A stretch of DNA of 64,000 bases. It comes from Corylus avellana. Its lineage: Eukaryota > Streptophyta > Magnoliopsida > Fagales > Betulaceae. Under the pieces are notes generated by a model. It had not been told where the DNA came from, did not search any database, and worked only from the letters and a program-made list of their open reading frames with translations. How positions within the stretch are numbered: position 1 is the stretch's first letter; every line of letters starts with the position of its first letter. The translations under genes and the position numbers were made by a program. The stretch lies in assembly GCF_901000735.1 (NCBI RefSeq), contig NC_081547.1:23428046-23492045 (forward strand), in the 5' to 3' direction. Below, piece after piece: positions 31,861 to 44,849 of this stretch.

Positions 31861-33524
31861 CCTCTTTCTCTTTTTCTTTTTCTATACTCAGCTTTTTCCT
31901 TACCTTTTTACACCTTTTTTTTTTTTTTTTTTTTTTTGTAATATTTAAATAAAAATTTCTCCAAACAAAAAATTTTAAACTTCTATTTATTTTATATCAC
32001 ATCAATCACTTACAAACTAAAAATCACCTGCCCAATCCATTATCAAATGGGTTAAAAGAGATTTAGTAGCCTCATGTATTAATTTCTAGCTTCATTATAA
32101 TCATGCAACCACATCCGACTCAACTATATATCATGACAAGTGTAAGAGGGCATATATTTGCATTGTTGAAATTTATATGGGCGTACCCCAAACGTTGTTG
32201 TGGCACCCGCCATCGTTCATTTTGATTTTTTGCAACATGTCTCTTTTATCACAACACTTTCGGCTCTTTTTTGTAGTCTTTCTGGTCCACCAAAAATTTT
32301 TAATTCAAATTTGAACCTCAAAAATATTCGATTTTGATAGTTCTGTGACCCACCGCCTCAAATGGTTGTCATACAACTATATCTTAGTCTCTTTAAACTT
32401 CTTTATAAATTGATCGTGAGTCGTGAGCTAAATTAAAATAAATTTCTTTTGGCAATGCGTAAACCATCCACCATCAACCGCTACAATCACCTTTACGGAC
32501 TTTCTCTTCCCTCAATGAAGCTTTATTTTTGCAATTATGTTGGTTGTTTGAATTTATTTTAACTTATTTATATATAAAATACAGAAGCACATTGCACACA
32601 CATAGTGAGAGCATTGTTTGAATTATGACGGTTGGTAATGTTGTAAAAACAACCTTAGCATACACAGTAGTGATTGTGACGTTACATATGACTGAATGTA
32701 CATGTCAGACGTGGTTTCCCTTATTAAGGATAGGGCCCCAACCAACCCATAAACAGGCCATGCCTACCTGTTTTTCAATTTATTTTCATGGAAACAATTA
32801 ATACATCTACAACTTAAAAAGTTCTTTCCAGGAAATTTCAGCCGTATATAATTTTTCTCAAGTAGCCATAATAATAATAATTAAATGGAAAAGTCGTCCC
32901 TAAGAGTAGGGGTGTCAAAAATTATCAGGAAATTAGAGCTGTATATAATTTTTATCATTATGACGACCTGTCGTCATAGGGATCTATCTAAATTAGAGTC
33001 TTCTAGTTACTCTGTAAGAGAATAACTTCTATGAGAACCTAATATAAATAAATTAGATATTTTGAGACAGAATTTTCCTCCAAACTGGATGAAAAAAGTT
33101 TTTTCAATCTAGTTTATAAAAATAATGTGTCATTTTCCACGTGAGAAATATATATTATTTAAATAACATGTGAGAAGCACATGTGGATCGACATGTTGCA
33201 CAATGTGAACCTTAGGATGTTCCACACATGACGTGGCACAATTTAGGGTTGGCTTGTGGTGAAATCTAAGGTTGACACATGGCATTATTTTACTACGTGT
33301 ATCAGAATTATGCACAAGACCCCAATCTAGAAAGATATCTAGCGCTCACATCACGGTTCATTCTCAAGCCTAAAATCTATCATTTTCATATTCAAAAACC
33401 TCCTTTAAGTTATTTCTTATCATTTCTAAGAAATATTGTTTTCATTTGAGTGGTTAGGATTTTCTAAATTTTGTTTATTACCTTTTTATTTTTCTTGGGT
33501 ATCATCACATATGTGTAAGGGTGA
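31861..33524. other. AT-rich intergenic stretch
   Basis: No exon with family resemblance in any frame. It contains a 27-bp T run (31917-31937 region) and small imperfect palindromes near 33130-33200. I see no gene. Confidence 0.5.
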
Positions 33525-33717
33525 CATTGGCAGCATCATACACTTAATTCTAGAATTTTTTTTGTGTCACTCTTGTGTCCCTCGAAAACTGAAGTGACTT
33601 TTAAAATTATCATTTGATCAAAATTCAATAATGATCAATCACAAGCCCAATAGTGATTTTAAGAGTCACATCATACTTGGAGGAACACAAGAGGGACATG
33701 TAGCATTATTCTCAAAA
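33525..33717. mobile_element. GAGTAAT-type MITE, degenerate copy
   Basis: The right half ends GCATTATTCTC. Its reverse complement (GAGAATAATGCTACATGTCC...) pairs with the left half (TGTGTCCCTCG, TTTTAAAATTATCATTTGATC). The left end is eroded. Same family as the neighbour at 33750. Confidence 0.5.
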
Positions 33718-33749
33718 TATAGTGTTAAATATGCTTGGATGCCACATGA

Positions 33750-33917
33750 GAGTAATGTTAAAAGTCTCTCTTGTGTCAATTTTATGTCACTCCAAGAATG
33801 ATGTAGATTGGGCTTGTGATTGATCATTATTGAATTTTGATCGATTGTGATTTTAAAAATCACCTCATTCTTAGAATGATACAAAAGGGACACAAAAAAT
33901 GACTTCTGTAATTACTC
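33750..33917. mobile_element. GAGTAAT-type MITE, 168 bp
   Basis: Ends GAGTAATGTTAAAAGTC and (reverse complement) GAGTAATTACAGAAGTC. Flanks GCCACATGA (33741-33749) and GCCACAAGG (33918-33926) look like a decayed 9-bp duplication. The palindrome runs to the centre. Confidence 0.65.
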
Positions 33918-34960
33918 GCCACAAGGTAGTTGATTCCACCCACCAAACATGGTGTTATGAATTACTATAAAATTATTTACAAACTGATCGATCTAGTAAT
34001 TTATAATTGGTAAAATAGTTAAGCAAAAATATAGCTTATAAATTTCTCTCAAGTATTTTTTACTATTATGGATTGTCACGTCAATTTGTAAATAACTTTA
34101 TATTAAAATTATAGTGCCTTTTTTTTTTAAAATAAAAGCTATAGGTTTGTCGATAAGACATTTTAGTATACTATTTTCTTGTTGTGAATTTTTATTCTTA
34201 TTGTACCTTTATTATGAGTTGGGAGCTTATTCAAGTTTCTACCTTGTGTTCAATTATCATGTAACATTTTTTTTTTCTTGAGGTGCCGCAATTTTTACTG
34301 CACTACAACTCTCTTATTAATTAATGTGGTAATTCACATTTTATAGAAATTGGTGTCAGAAGGATTGCTGCGTAACAATTCATATTTTAGTGTAATGTAG
34401 TAAGTACCACATAGGCTGTCACATTTATTTGTAAATGTGATAAGTATCATGTAGGCTACCACATTATAATTCACATTTTAGTAGCCGACTAATAAGTACC
34501 ATGTAAACTATTGCGACGTCAATGTAATAATTTGTAAAAAGTTACTCATCAAAATATCATATATCATGTAGGCTACCACATTAGCCGGATCTATATATGA
34601 TGGATGAAGATTTGTAGGCTGAAATTTTCAAATTGTATTGAATAACAACTACTAGAAGCAAGAATATCCTTTAAATTTTTCTGCTTACCAACTAGGTTAA
34701 GATCTACTACAAACTGCATTAATTTATGAGGAATTAATGTACAAGCACGGTTCAGATCAATTGTGAAGTCGACCTGAGTAATGTTAGGTACGACATTTTC
34801 ATCAGAAAAGAAAAATGATTTTCTTTCACAATGACCGAAGGGGAGATCGGACAACTCATTGGAGTGGTCGCCACAAAAATGTAAAGGAAAAACATTTTAA
34901 TCCACATAAAAATGTGGTATATAGCATAACTCAATGGTCCCTCCTCTCGTGTAAGCCTAC

Positions 34961-35180
34961 GATTTGTAAGAAATCTATAATTATACAAATTAGTCTAATA
35001 AAATAACACATGCGTGTCTTTTTAGCTGGTGAAAAACACGTATTTTTTTAATAACATGTGTTTTTTCACATGTTTTTTTAATTATATTAATAAAAAATAA
35101 AATAAAATATGTGCTTATTACATATTTTAAGAGACGCGTGTCATTTTATTCAACTGGTTTGTATGACTTTCTTGCAAATC
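34961..35180. mobile_element. foldback MITE
   Basis: Left GATTTGTAAGAAA...CTAATAAAATAACACATGCG pairs with right reverse complement GATTTGCAAGAAA...GAATAAAATGACACGCG. The centre is TA-rich. Non-coding. No target duplication was settled. Confidence 0.6.
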
Positions 35181-38033
35181 AGTTTGTAGAAATCCTGAAA
35201 TTTCTGTCGGTCCATACATAGGCGAGAGACAAGAGTGCTAATCCAACACGTGTGCTTTTTAGTCATATTTTCATGGGCACCACACCACTGCTGCCACGTG
35301 ATGTTCACATGTTATTGTTTTCTTATCTTTTTTGTTGCTTTAATTTCACTCTTGGCTATGAAAAATAAATCTGTAATCACTGGCCTCATATTTACGAGAT
35401 CATGCGACCCCTTTTGGAACATTCTCTGAAAGAGAATTAACTTCTGTTAGTGTTAGGGTATAAATTTCACTATGGGTCTCTAAAGCTACAAAAAGTTCAT
35501 AATAACTCAGCTACTTCAAATATTTTAATAGATTATTTCTTGACCACTACTTGAATGTGTTAACCACTATATGAACGTGGAAAGACAATTATCTCTCAAC
35601 TACTGAATGAATGTAGAACAACTATATGAAAAACGGTTACTTAAAACCTTGTAAAAGGAATGCAATGTATCCAATAATGGGGATGGGTCAATTCCTCGCA
35701 AAAACTCTTAACTCATTGCATATTCCAACTCCAGACAGTAATGCTAACTTAAGCATCAGAGTTTTTCGTTCTTCGGACCAACTGATCTTTTGACAAAACA
35801 CCTCATAGACAAAATACTCATTGATAAAAGCACGGGAGGCACCGTCTTGATTGGTTTGTGAGACTTCGACGTACGGGGTTCGAAGGTGGGTGAAGAGTTT
35901 AGAGGTGGGTGGTGGGCGTTGGGTTAGAATAAATAGAAAAGTCAATGGGATGGACTCTCTATAACGTTATTGGTCCAAATTCACTATATAACTTATTCTT
36001 TTAGCCTAATTAAGCTGATTTATCATGAAAGTTGTGATAAAAACAGTTGAAGTCCCAGTCCCATCCTGCCATACATTAGTGCACTGCTGCGACAGTACGG
36101 TCCTTCTAAATCTCACATTGAAAGGTGAATGTATATTTGTGTTCGGGCCAAACTTTAATTGTTTGTCCCCTACCCATTAGAAGGCTTGGCCCCATAGACA
36201 AATCCATGAGTGCTTTTTTCTTTTTTTTTCTTTTTTTGGGCCAAAATAGCCTATTGTCCTAAAGACTTTGAAAAAACATCCCTAAAAATTTTGGAAAAAA
36301 AAAAATCCTAAAATTGGCCCCAAAAATTTACAAAAAGGCCACCTCCCCCCAAAATTATCCTATCTACTATCTTATATGCACTTCGTTGTTACAAAATTTA
36401 TTATGAAATATTATAATTAACCTATTAAATTAAGTGCTTATTACAAAATATTTATACTCCTCTAATTAATTAGCCCATTTTAGTTTGTGTTTAACTCTCC
36501 AAATTATGTTGTGATTTATTTCTCTATTGTGTTGCTATTTAATTCTCATTCTAACTTACAAGAGGTTATCTTGCAACTCTAGAAAAAAGTGCATGTGAAG
36601 AATGAAAAGCTATAAGATATGTACAAATACCATGTGCTTAGAAAAAAAAAAAAAATACAAATACTATGTGTATAAAAAGTGAGCCACATGAAAATATTAT
36701 TTTGTACATGTTAGCTTCTACATACAAAATGCTTTAATGATATATATTCATTTTAATCTTGTTATTATATATATATAAAACTTGTATCTAAACCAATCTA
36801 TTAAACTGACATGTGTCTTTAGAGTATGTGATTCTCACATACATTTTTAATAGATTATCCACAATTATCTCACAATGTTGATGTGACATTTTCATTATTT
36901 ATTGTTTAAAGAAGGGGAAAAAAAATCTAATAATTGGTTGTGATTGCCACACCGACATTGTTTGATAGTTATGTGATATAAATGTGGTATATAACATTAC
37001 TCTTTTTAATAATGCATGTGAGAACCATATTGTAATCCTCCCATGATTAACATCTATATTTCAAATAATATATATTCAATGATGGCGAAACCTAATTAAC
37101 TCAATCTCTTACACGATTTAAATCCTTTTCGAAACCATTTATTATTTAAAAATAGAACTTCTATTTCACTAATAATATTATTTTAAAACTAGTCATGTGA
37201 GACACTTCAGTCATCCTTATCCCTTAGCTTGCCTATATCAAAGGCATTACGTCCATTAGCCACCATTTTCACCCCTTGCAGTCTAGAAAACCCTAGACCT
37301 AAAGAGAGAGAAGAGGAGAGAAAGAGAGAGATTTTGCCCCTCAAAGCTTGAAAAACCCTTATTGGTAAGGAGCTTAAACTATGCTTCTAATCTTTAAATT
37401 TTTCTTTGCTTGTGTTTAACTCTTTTTGCAAATATCAAGAACTTAACATGATAATCTACCTTGAACATGAATCCCATTGTTCATCTTCGATTTTATCATA
37501 CGCATTATTACACAACCTAGAAAAATTCTAAATCGCTGAGAATTGTGACATCCGACCTTTAAATAATAAGACATAAGTAGAAATATCTAATTTCGCATGT
37601 GGCATGACGACATCAGAGATAAAATCTCACCGCAATTTTTTTTTTTTTTTTAAAGTAACCCTTACACAACACATTTGAGCTGACCGGATATACCTCAATT
37701 TGAATAATTATTTTACATTGTATGTGTTACATAATAAATACACACTAAGTGCATCAAGTAAAAATAAGTGTCATAGACGTTATATAAGCAAACATAATTT
37801 ACACGATACAAAATATAAACTAAAAGAATCATATTATACATATCTAGAGGAAACAAATTCAAACATTTAAACAACAGAGTTATGATTCCAACCCCATTCT
37901 CTCCCTTTACTAGCAGTACTGGGGACTCCAACTACTGGACGACTGGGATTAATTACACCCACCTATTATATTCAGAAAAAGCTTTTTGAAAAAAAAGCTT
38001 CATTTTCAAACTTTTTTAAAAGTACGTTTTAGT
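35181..38033. other. AT-rich intergenic stretch
   Basis: No gene recognised. Around 37270-37550 a purine-rich leader (AAAGAGAGAGAAGAGG) is followed by TGTGACATCCGACC, which could be part of a decayed LTR, but nothing pairs with it. 36830-37005 contains a weak inverted repeat. Confidence 0.4.
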
Positions 38034-39105
38034 TAGTGCTAGCAAAATAGATACCTGACACGACCTGATTACGACCTGCGAGGACCCGTTATACGATTAA
38101 CTTATACACGAACACAACCCATTTAGCTAAACGGGTTAGCAGCTCTGACACGATTATAACACGAAAAATAGCCGAGTAACCCGACACGACCCGTTTAAAA
38201 TAACTGGGTCATATCGGGTAAACACGACCCGTGCTCTTAAAAGGTAACCCAACCCGACCCTTTAAAAAAACCCTAAACCCTAAACCCTAAATTTTTATTT
38301 ATTTTTTATTTTTTTTGTTTTAAAAAAAAAAATGTAATAATAATACATTAATGCCAATGCAATTGTTAATAAAAACATTCACAAAATTAGCAATTTTCAA
38401 AAATTAATTTTCAGATTGTTATTATTTTATTTCAATAGTATTTTGTGCATCATTCAACTTATTTCCAACAACTTAAACTATACAACTTATTCGCATCAAA
38501 CCACCAGTTTAATTTGAAGGAATTGGACCCAATAATCACAAATGTCAACCACATAGAAGGTAGCTCTTAAGCTGACTTTGATACCACTTTAGAGGAGATT
38601 AACTCTTTGGAAATTTGGACTCAATTGAGTTATATTAACCAATTACTCTTATAATATGTTTCCACATAAAACTTAATTAATTTTCATTCGCATGCTTATA
38701 CTCTACAATTTGGATCATTAATTTTGTTAGCTATCAAGAAATCCCCATGAGATCTCTAATATCTCACCGCTCTTTATCTGCATAGGTACAACAGCAATAA
38801 GAGGAAAGACAAAAATAATAAAAAACCATGAAACACACACAAAAATAATTTGCGACTTTTAGGGTTTAGGATTTTTTTTACTTTTTTACTTTTTTTTTTT
38901 TAAAAAAAAAAGGGGTCTAGCGAGTACCTGTCAGACCTGAACAATAATCGGGTCAGGCGGGTCGACCCGCCAAACACAAAACTAACCGGGTCTTAATTGG
39001 GTAGATCCGATTAAGACCTGAACCCAATAAGGCCAAAACTAATACTTGTTTTTTGGTGTTGTGTTCGTGTCGGGTTCGCGGGTTGTGTCAAAATTGCCAG
39101 CCCTA
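38034..39105. mobile_element. hAT-like non-autonomous element with 8-bp TSD
   Basis: The left end TAGTGCTAGCAA and right end TTGCCAGCCCTA (TAGGGCTGGCAA on the other strand) are flanked by GTTTTAGT (38026-38033) and GTTTTAGC (39106-39113), an 8-bp duplication with one change, typical of hAT. The terminal regions are packed with ACCCGACACGACC-type motifs; the middle is AT-rich and non-coding. Related to the shorter element at 20444-20874. A run of telomere-type repeats lies inside. Confidence 0.75.
38271..38291 (+). repeat. telomere-like motif, three CCCTAAA units
   Basis: Three perfect CCCTAAA units in a row, the plant telomere heptamer, inside the hAT-like element and far from any expected chromosome end. 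Confidence 0.85.
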
Positions 39106-39802
39106 GTTTTAGCTTTTTTTTAAAAGCAAAAAAATTAAAAAAAACGTTATCTTTTACCAAATATATCAATTTTTACTTTGCACAACTTTTACGTATTAAA
39201 AATACTTTTTAAGCTCCTTAATTATTTCACATCGACTTCATGTGATTATAAAAAACTTTGATAACAACTTGACTAATTATGTTGAATTAATAGTGCACGT
39301 GTAGTTAACACTTTATTTGAATCGTAACAAGTTAGATCAAAGAAATTTACTTTTATCCTGTTTGAAAGAAAATTTTTGTTTTAAAAAATAAAACAGAAAG
39401 GCAAACAAAAATCTTATAATAATTCATCGAAATACAAAATAAATAAATAAAAAAAGAAAAATAAAGCAGTAATGACTTCATCAAAAAAAAAACAAAAAAC
39501 AAAAAAACAAAAAAAGAAAGAAACAAAGATTTAGCCACTAAGAAAAGCTGACGGCAGCGGAGTTCGAGGAAATTACACGTTAGTCAAAGCCAAGAGCTTC
39601 TAAACACCACAAACCCCGAGGTCGAATCTGGACCCTTGGATGTAGAACCCCCTGCAATATACAATGAGAGGGAGCATTGCACGCCATGTGGTCCCCTCAC
39701 AACATACCAAAGCCAATGCACATAAATGGCACCAAACACCCCACTTACTGACAGGTGTCGGCCCGGCGTGTCCAATAAAGTTGAAGTTTGAGAGATATAA
39801 AT

Positions 39803-40217
39803 GGGAAACTACTTTTTGCTCATTGAACTCCAACAAATTTTTACTTTGCCCCCATAAATTACTAACTCTTTCATCTGAACCTATGAACTACCATTTTGTG
39901 CACAAAACTCTCATTTCGTTAGTCAAATGTGTTAACTCAGACGGTTAGAGTGACAATGTGCTGTAATTCATAGGGGTAAAGTGATAATGCATTGTAGTTC
40001 ATGGAGCAAAGTGACAATGAATTGTAGTTCATGGGAACAAGGTGATGGATAGACCGTCCGAGTTAACGTCTTTGACTGACAGAATGAGCCTTTAACTAAC
40101 AGAATGAGGGTTTTAGGCATAAAATAGTAGTTCATGGGATCGAGTGTTACAATTGGTAGTTCATAAGAAAAAGTGCCAAGACGTTATAGTTCATGAGAGT
40201 AAAAAGTAGCTTTTCCC
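39803..40217. mobile_element. foldback MITE with perfect 8-bp TSD
   Basis: Flanked by ATATAAAT at 39795-39802 and 40218-40225. The ends read GGGAAACTACTTTTTGCTC and (reverse complement) GGGAAAAGCTACTTTTTACTC, followed by CATGAACT-type blocks repeated several times (TAGTTCATGGG, GTAGTTCATA). Length 415 bp, no coding. An 8-bp duplication suggests hAT; a 9-bp Mutator duplication with one mismatch is also possible. Confidence 0.75.
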
Positions 40218-40299
40218 ATATAAATTGTCACACATTATTTTAGATTGAATCTCTAGTAATTAGCTGATCCAACGGTAATAATTGGGACAATTAATGTGA

Positions 40300-40561
40300 G
40301 GGGTTTTACATGGGATTGACATTCTCTCACATATTTTAAAATTTGAGTCTTCTATTTTATCTAACAGTTTAAACAAACGTAAAAGTTTGTGTGTTAATGA
40401 TGTAATTAATTTTAATTTTTAATATGTCAAATTCATTTGCCTTGATAACACAAACTTTTACATTTGTTTAAATCGTTAGATGAAAAGAAATGCTCAAATT
40501 TTAGAATATAAGAATCTCATATTTTAAAAAATATAAGGACATCCAAATCCTTTTACATGAG
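40300..40561. mobile_element. foldback MITE, degenerate
   Basis: The left block AGTTTAAACAAACGTAAAAG pairs with the right block CTTTTACATTTGTTTAAAT, and left TTTTAAAATTTGAG with right CTCAAATTTTAGAA. The arms continue outward to TTTTACATG-type ends. No duplication was settled. Confidence 0.5.
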
Positions 40562-41263
40562 ATTTACGTGTCCAAATATTCGAAGAGCTCAAAATTTATT
40601 TGGATAAATAGATACTATTTGAGACTTTTCATATTATTTATCTAAATTATTAGTAATTCGAGTACTTAATAATTATGAAGAGATTTTTTTTTTTTTTTTG
40701 CTTCCTAGCATTCATATTGCATACATCTATGTCGAGTTTGCATACTTCATCCACCTTTAATTAAAAGATAAATGGGTTTCCAAAAAAAAAAAAAAGTTCG
40801 GCTTCATTCTCCTATACTTTATAAGAGATGTGCAAATTTACCGTTGTGAGTCCCACATACTCAAGAGAAATTATTCACGTCAATACTTTTTTCATCTCAT
40901 CTTATAAATTCAATAGATCAATCATTAAATTTGTAAACTCATGTAGACCATAGTCCCCACACAAATTTAATGGTGAAAATGATGGACAAGAGATGTAGGA
41001 GATAATTGAAACTTAAAAGATGGTTGAAAAATGAATGAATTCTATAATTCCTCCAAATTCAATGGTATAATTAAAAAGAGATGGACAAGAGATGTGGAAG
41101 ACAATTGCATCAAACACATCTCTAATTAAAAAAGAAAAAAAAAATCAATGATAAATGAAATTTACTAACTCAACAAAAATGGGTACGAGATAAATGCAAG
41201 AATACAAAGAATCATATGTTACATATCCATCTATTAAGAGCATTATTAACAACCTCATCAAAA

Positions 41264-41268
<5 letters not shown>

Positions 41269-41301
<33 letters not shown>
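41269..41301. repeat. (AT)n microsatellite
   Basis: About 16 AT units. The rest of 40562-41646 is AT-rich with no gene seen. Confidence 0.9.
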
Positions 41302-41305
<4 letters not shown>

Positions 41306-41646
41306 ATTTTTGTGAAGTCATTTGGTGAATATGCTTAAAAACTTTCATTTTCAACCTCACCAATTTTTTTTTAAAAAAAAGTCTTTAAAGCCTTATCCAT
41401 ATTTCCGTGCCACCAACCTGCAAAGCCATGTGGAAACTCTTTCCCAGTTGTCATTTTTCGGGCTGTGTTAAACGATTCTGTTCACTTTACACCACTAAAG
41501 AATTGTAACAGGAAGAACATATGTTTGAGAATATGTTTATCCGTACAATCGACCATGGAATCTATGATATTACAAATTTATTCATTATTACTTCCGGCTC
41601 TTTTTCATTATTATTATTATTATTTTATTTTATCAAATAAAATTAA

Positions 41647-42287
41647 AGGTATTTTCGAGATAAATTTATGAGTCAACACGTCAAAACAAATCGCTCAAAT
41701 TTTTTTATTTTTTATTTTTAGTTTTAAAAGTCTAAGTTTATCGAAAATGTGCAATAGATCATTCCGTTGATTTTCTGTTTGAAATTGTGCCGTCCCTTAC
41801 TGCTCTATGTAAGCATTTTTACCACATAACATTAAAATAATAATTTAATTACAAATTAATTTTTTAAAAATAAAAAACAAAAACTAAATTTTTAAAAACA
41901 AAAAAGAACAAAAATTGAAGGGGTGACCAATGGTGGAGTTGCCAACCCCAACTCCTATGGGATGGCAGCCGACCACCCCCAAACCTCCATCAGGGTGGCT
42001 TGTGGCCACCCTAACAGCCCTAGGGGTGGCGGCCCCTCGCTGGCCATTCTTTTAGTTTTTTTTTTTTCTTTTTAATTTGTTTGTTTCTTTTTAAATAATT
42101 TTTTAATTAAATTATTCAAAAATTATTATTTTAACGAATGACACAATTTCAGACAGAAAACCAACCGAAAGATCTATTGCACATTTTCAATAAACTTAGG
42201 CGGTTAAAAATGGAATAAAAAAAAAAAACCACTTAAGGTGTAATTTGTTTTAGCGCGTTGACGGAGGGATTTATCTAAAAAATGCCC
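41647..42287. mobile_element. Mutator-type MITE, perfect 9-bp TSD
   Basis: Flanked by TAAAATTAA at 41638-41646 and 42288-42296. TIRs are AGGTATTTTCGAGATAAAT (left) and GGGCATTTTTTAGATAAAT (right, reverse complement). Deep inverted repeats include AAAATGTGCAATAGATC on both arms, and the GC-rich tip (GGTGGC, GCCACC) resembles that of the element at 5428-5949. Length 641 bp, non-coding. Confidence 0.8.
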
Positions 42288-42691
42288 TAAAATTAATTTT
42301 TGTTAAGAAAATATTATTTATGATTTATAAGTATAAAATTGTAAAAGTAATTTATTTAGTTAGCTTAAATGAAGTAAATAAAAAAATGGTCATTATTTTT
42401 AAAATAAAGTAAATGATGAATTAAGAAAGTTTTACAACAAACTTATAAATCTATGTAGTACGCCTATGTAACAAAATTAATGATTTATCCGTACAAATTC
42501 TAACCATTTTTCTCATAAAATATTTATGAACCAAAGAGCAATTTTGGGTGATTCGACCACTCCTGATAGTAGGTTTGGTAGGGATGATTTGGCTAGTTCC
42601 ATAACAGACCTCGAAGGGTGGTCGATGAACCACTTTTAAGGCGATCACCCCAACAATGAGTCAAAGTGGTGACATGTCACAATTAGCACGC

Positions 42692-42802
42692 CACTAAAAA
42701 AAAATTAGTGATGTGTTAAAAATTAACATGTCACCAATATTTGGTGACGTTTAAAAAACCTACATTGTAAACACGTCACAAAATCCTCAGATTTTTGTAG
42801 TG
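42692..42802. mobile_element. small CACTA-like element
   Basis: The left end CACTAAAAAAAAATTAGTG and right end TTTTTGTAGTG (CACTACAAAAA on the other strand) are the classic CACTA/En-Spm termini. Sub-terminal GTCACCAATATTTGGTGAC forms a perfect palindrome. A 3-bp duplication is not seen (CGC against TGA), so one end may have moved. Confidence 0.5.
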
Positions 42803-42934
42803 TGACTAGCCACAACCCAAATTATTTATTTTTTTAAAAAAATTGATGGTAACTTTTTAATTTCATAAAGACTACGTAAAAAAAAAAAAAAATCGATTTG
42901 TAATTTTGTAGGTCAACCAACAGTTGTTTGGTTG

Positions 42935-43270
42935 GGTCTCAGTGAAGTCCCAATAGTGGCTTGGCCGGGTCTCGGAGGTGTCTTTACCAGGTCTCGACAA
43001 TGTCCTGAATTTGGCTCGGCCAGCTCCCCACAAGTCCCATCCAAGTCTAGTGAGTCTCGACCGGGGTCCCGGTGAAGTCTCGATCGAGTCCCGGTGTTGT
43101 CTTGATTGAGTCCCTTGACTAGGTCCTGGTGGTGTCTCGAACGGGTCCTGGTGGTGTCCCAACCAGGTCCTGGTGGTGTCTCGATCAGGACAAGCCTGAT
43201 CAAGTTCTGGCGGGTCCCGATGGTGGCCCGGTGAAGCCCTATCGGGGTCTCGGCGATGTCTTGGTTGGGT
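42935..43270. repeat. ~24-bp minisatellite
   Basis: Degenerate units of about 21-24 bp such as GGTCCTGGTGGTGTCTCGA repeat roughly a dozen times, GC-rich in an AT-rich setting. Because the unit is often a multiple of three, both strands give false proline/glycine-rich open frames (ETPPGP-type on minus). Confidence 0.8.
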
Positions 43271-43290
43271 TTATCGATTTGAGAATGAAA

Positions 43291-44849
43291 TGCTTAAACT
43301 CGAAAAGTTGTTTACGGTTTTCAAAAATATAAACAATTTTTTTAGAAATTAAAGAGGTATTTTTGGTCAAACCGAAAATATTTTTCATTAACTATTATTT
43401 TTTGTTGCACCAAATACCAAAAAAAAAAAAAAAAAAAAAATTCGGAAAAGGAATGCTAAGTTTACAAATCTAATTATATTGTGTGACTGTGTCTAAGCCT
43501 AACATTTTTTTTTTTTTTATAAATTATTTTACGTTAAAATAAACAAAGCAGTTACCCCACCACTTGGTGTTGGTTTGATCCACCTAAACAATTATGTTTA
43601 GCTGAATCTTTTCTTCTACGAGATGACAGTTTTCTCTTTCCTTAAATTAAAATGAAGGGTGTTGAGTAGAGTAGTTGAGTAGGTACCATAAATTTTAAAA
43701 AGATACAGTAAAAAAGTACCATTAATTAATTAAGTTTTGACTTAGCCTTTGCCTTACCGCTACACGATATAGGATTTATTTTTTTGAGTAATTATCTATA
43801 AAATATATTCTTTTTTTTGTTTGTTATGTTCTTTAAATAAAACTCATGGTCCCCTACAGTTACCTGCCCCAGCTCAAACCCAACCCAGTCATTACAAAGA
43901 AACCTCCTTTACTTTTGAGAAAGAGACAAAGCGTACTTGCCACGTGGCATGACTTGCACGTGTCTGTGATCTTACCCTTCAACATTGTCCCTAAATTTGT
44001 TCAGAATAATTTTTTTTAAAGAATATCAAACTATGAATATTGTATTTTAATCTATAATTATTAATTTTGACCTCGATTTTTTTCCTAATTAGTTTATTGC
44101 GATTTGTTTTTTCAATTATTGAATAAATCTTTCCATCGACATTTCTAATAGAATCTAATTTTAATTATGTTTAGAAAACAATTAACAAAAAAGAGTAAAT
44201 AAGAAAAATTTTGGTTGCAACCATAGGTGAACTAGGGCCACCATAGAGGGTGGTTGGCAAATTAAATGCTCCAGAAATGGAACAACCTACACAACAATAA
44301 CTGCAACAAGCCAAAAAACGCACCACAACAAATGAAATAGCACTGAAAATCGTTGGATCGGAGCCACTGAAGAGAAGCTTAACTACAGTGTTCGATAAGA
44401 GAGGTACCCAGTAGGGAGAGCTTGGTGGACACCAAAACCGATATTGCAACTAATTTTGGGATTCTCCAAAGACAAAAATAAGGTATGAGCTTCGGAGATC
44501 CAATGAGAAGGTAAAGGGGAAGCTTAACTACCATGTTCGATATTGCAACATGCCTCCTACTCTTAGCTTCCGATCCAAGAAATACAAGTTCATCTCCAAG
44601 CTTGGCTACCATGGGAGGATGGGAGCATCTCTATGCCTCCATCCTCCCCCTCCCGTTCTCCAATCCGTCGCGTCGTTCATTTCCTCCACCGCTCCTCTCT
44701 CTGTCTCCACTGCTATTGATATTGACTTGGTTTTTAAATATGGGTTTTTTTTTTAAGCTAGATGTGTTATCATCTGTCAGTTCAGTCCACCTTTCGTGCC
44801 TCTGCCTGGCACTCATGCGGCCCTACCTGACTCTCACGTGCCCATGTGA
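43291..44849. other. intergenic stretch without recognised gene
   Basis: AT-rich to 44170. It then becomes more balanced up to 44849, with overlapping open frames of 60-108 codons on both strands, none with a domain I recognise. It directly borders the gypsy element at 44850 and resumes at 47428-47935 in similar style, so this may be one older sequence split by that element. Confidence 0.4.

Noticed and set aside
35688..35945. 85-codon minus-strand open frame
   Set aside because: No recognised family, no neighbouring exons, and composition like the surrounding intergenic DNA.
37270..37560. Possible LTR boundary at TGTGACATCCGACC
   Set aside because: No second copy, primer site or duplication; left as an intergenic note only.
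42872..43332. Pro/Gly-rich open frames on both strands
   Set aside because: They are produced by the minisatellite period; no start context or homology.
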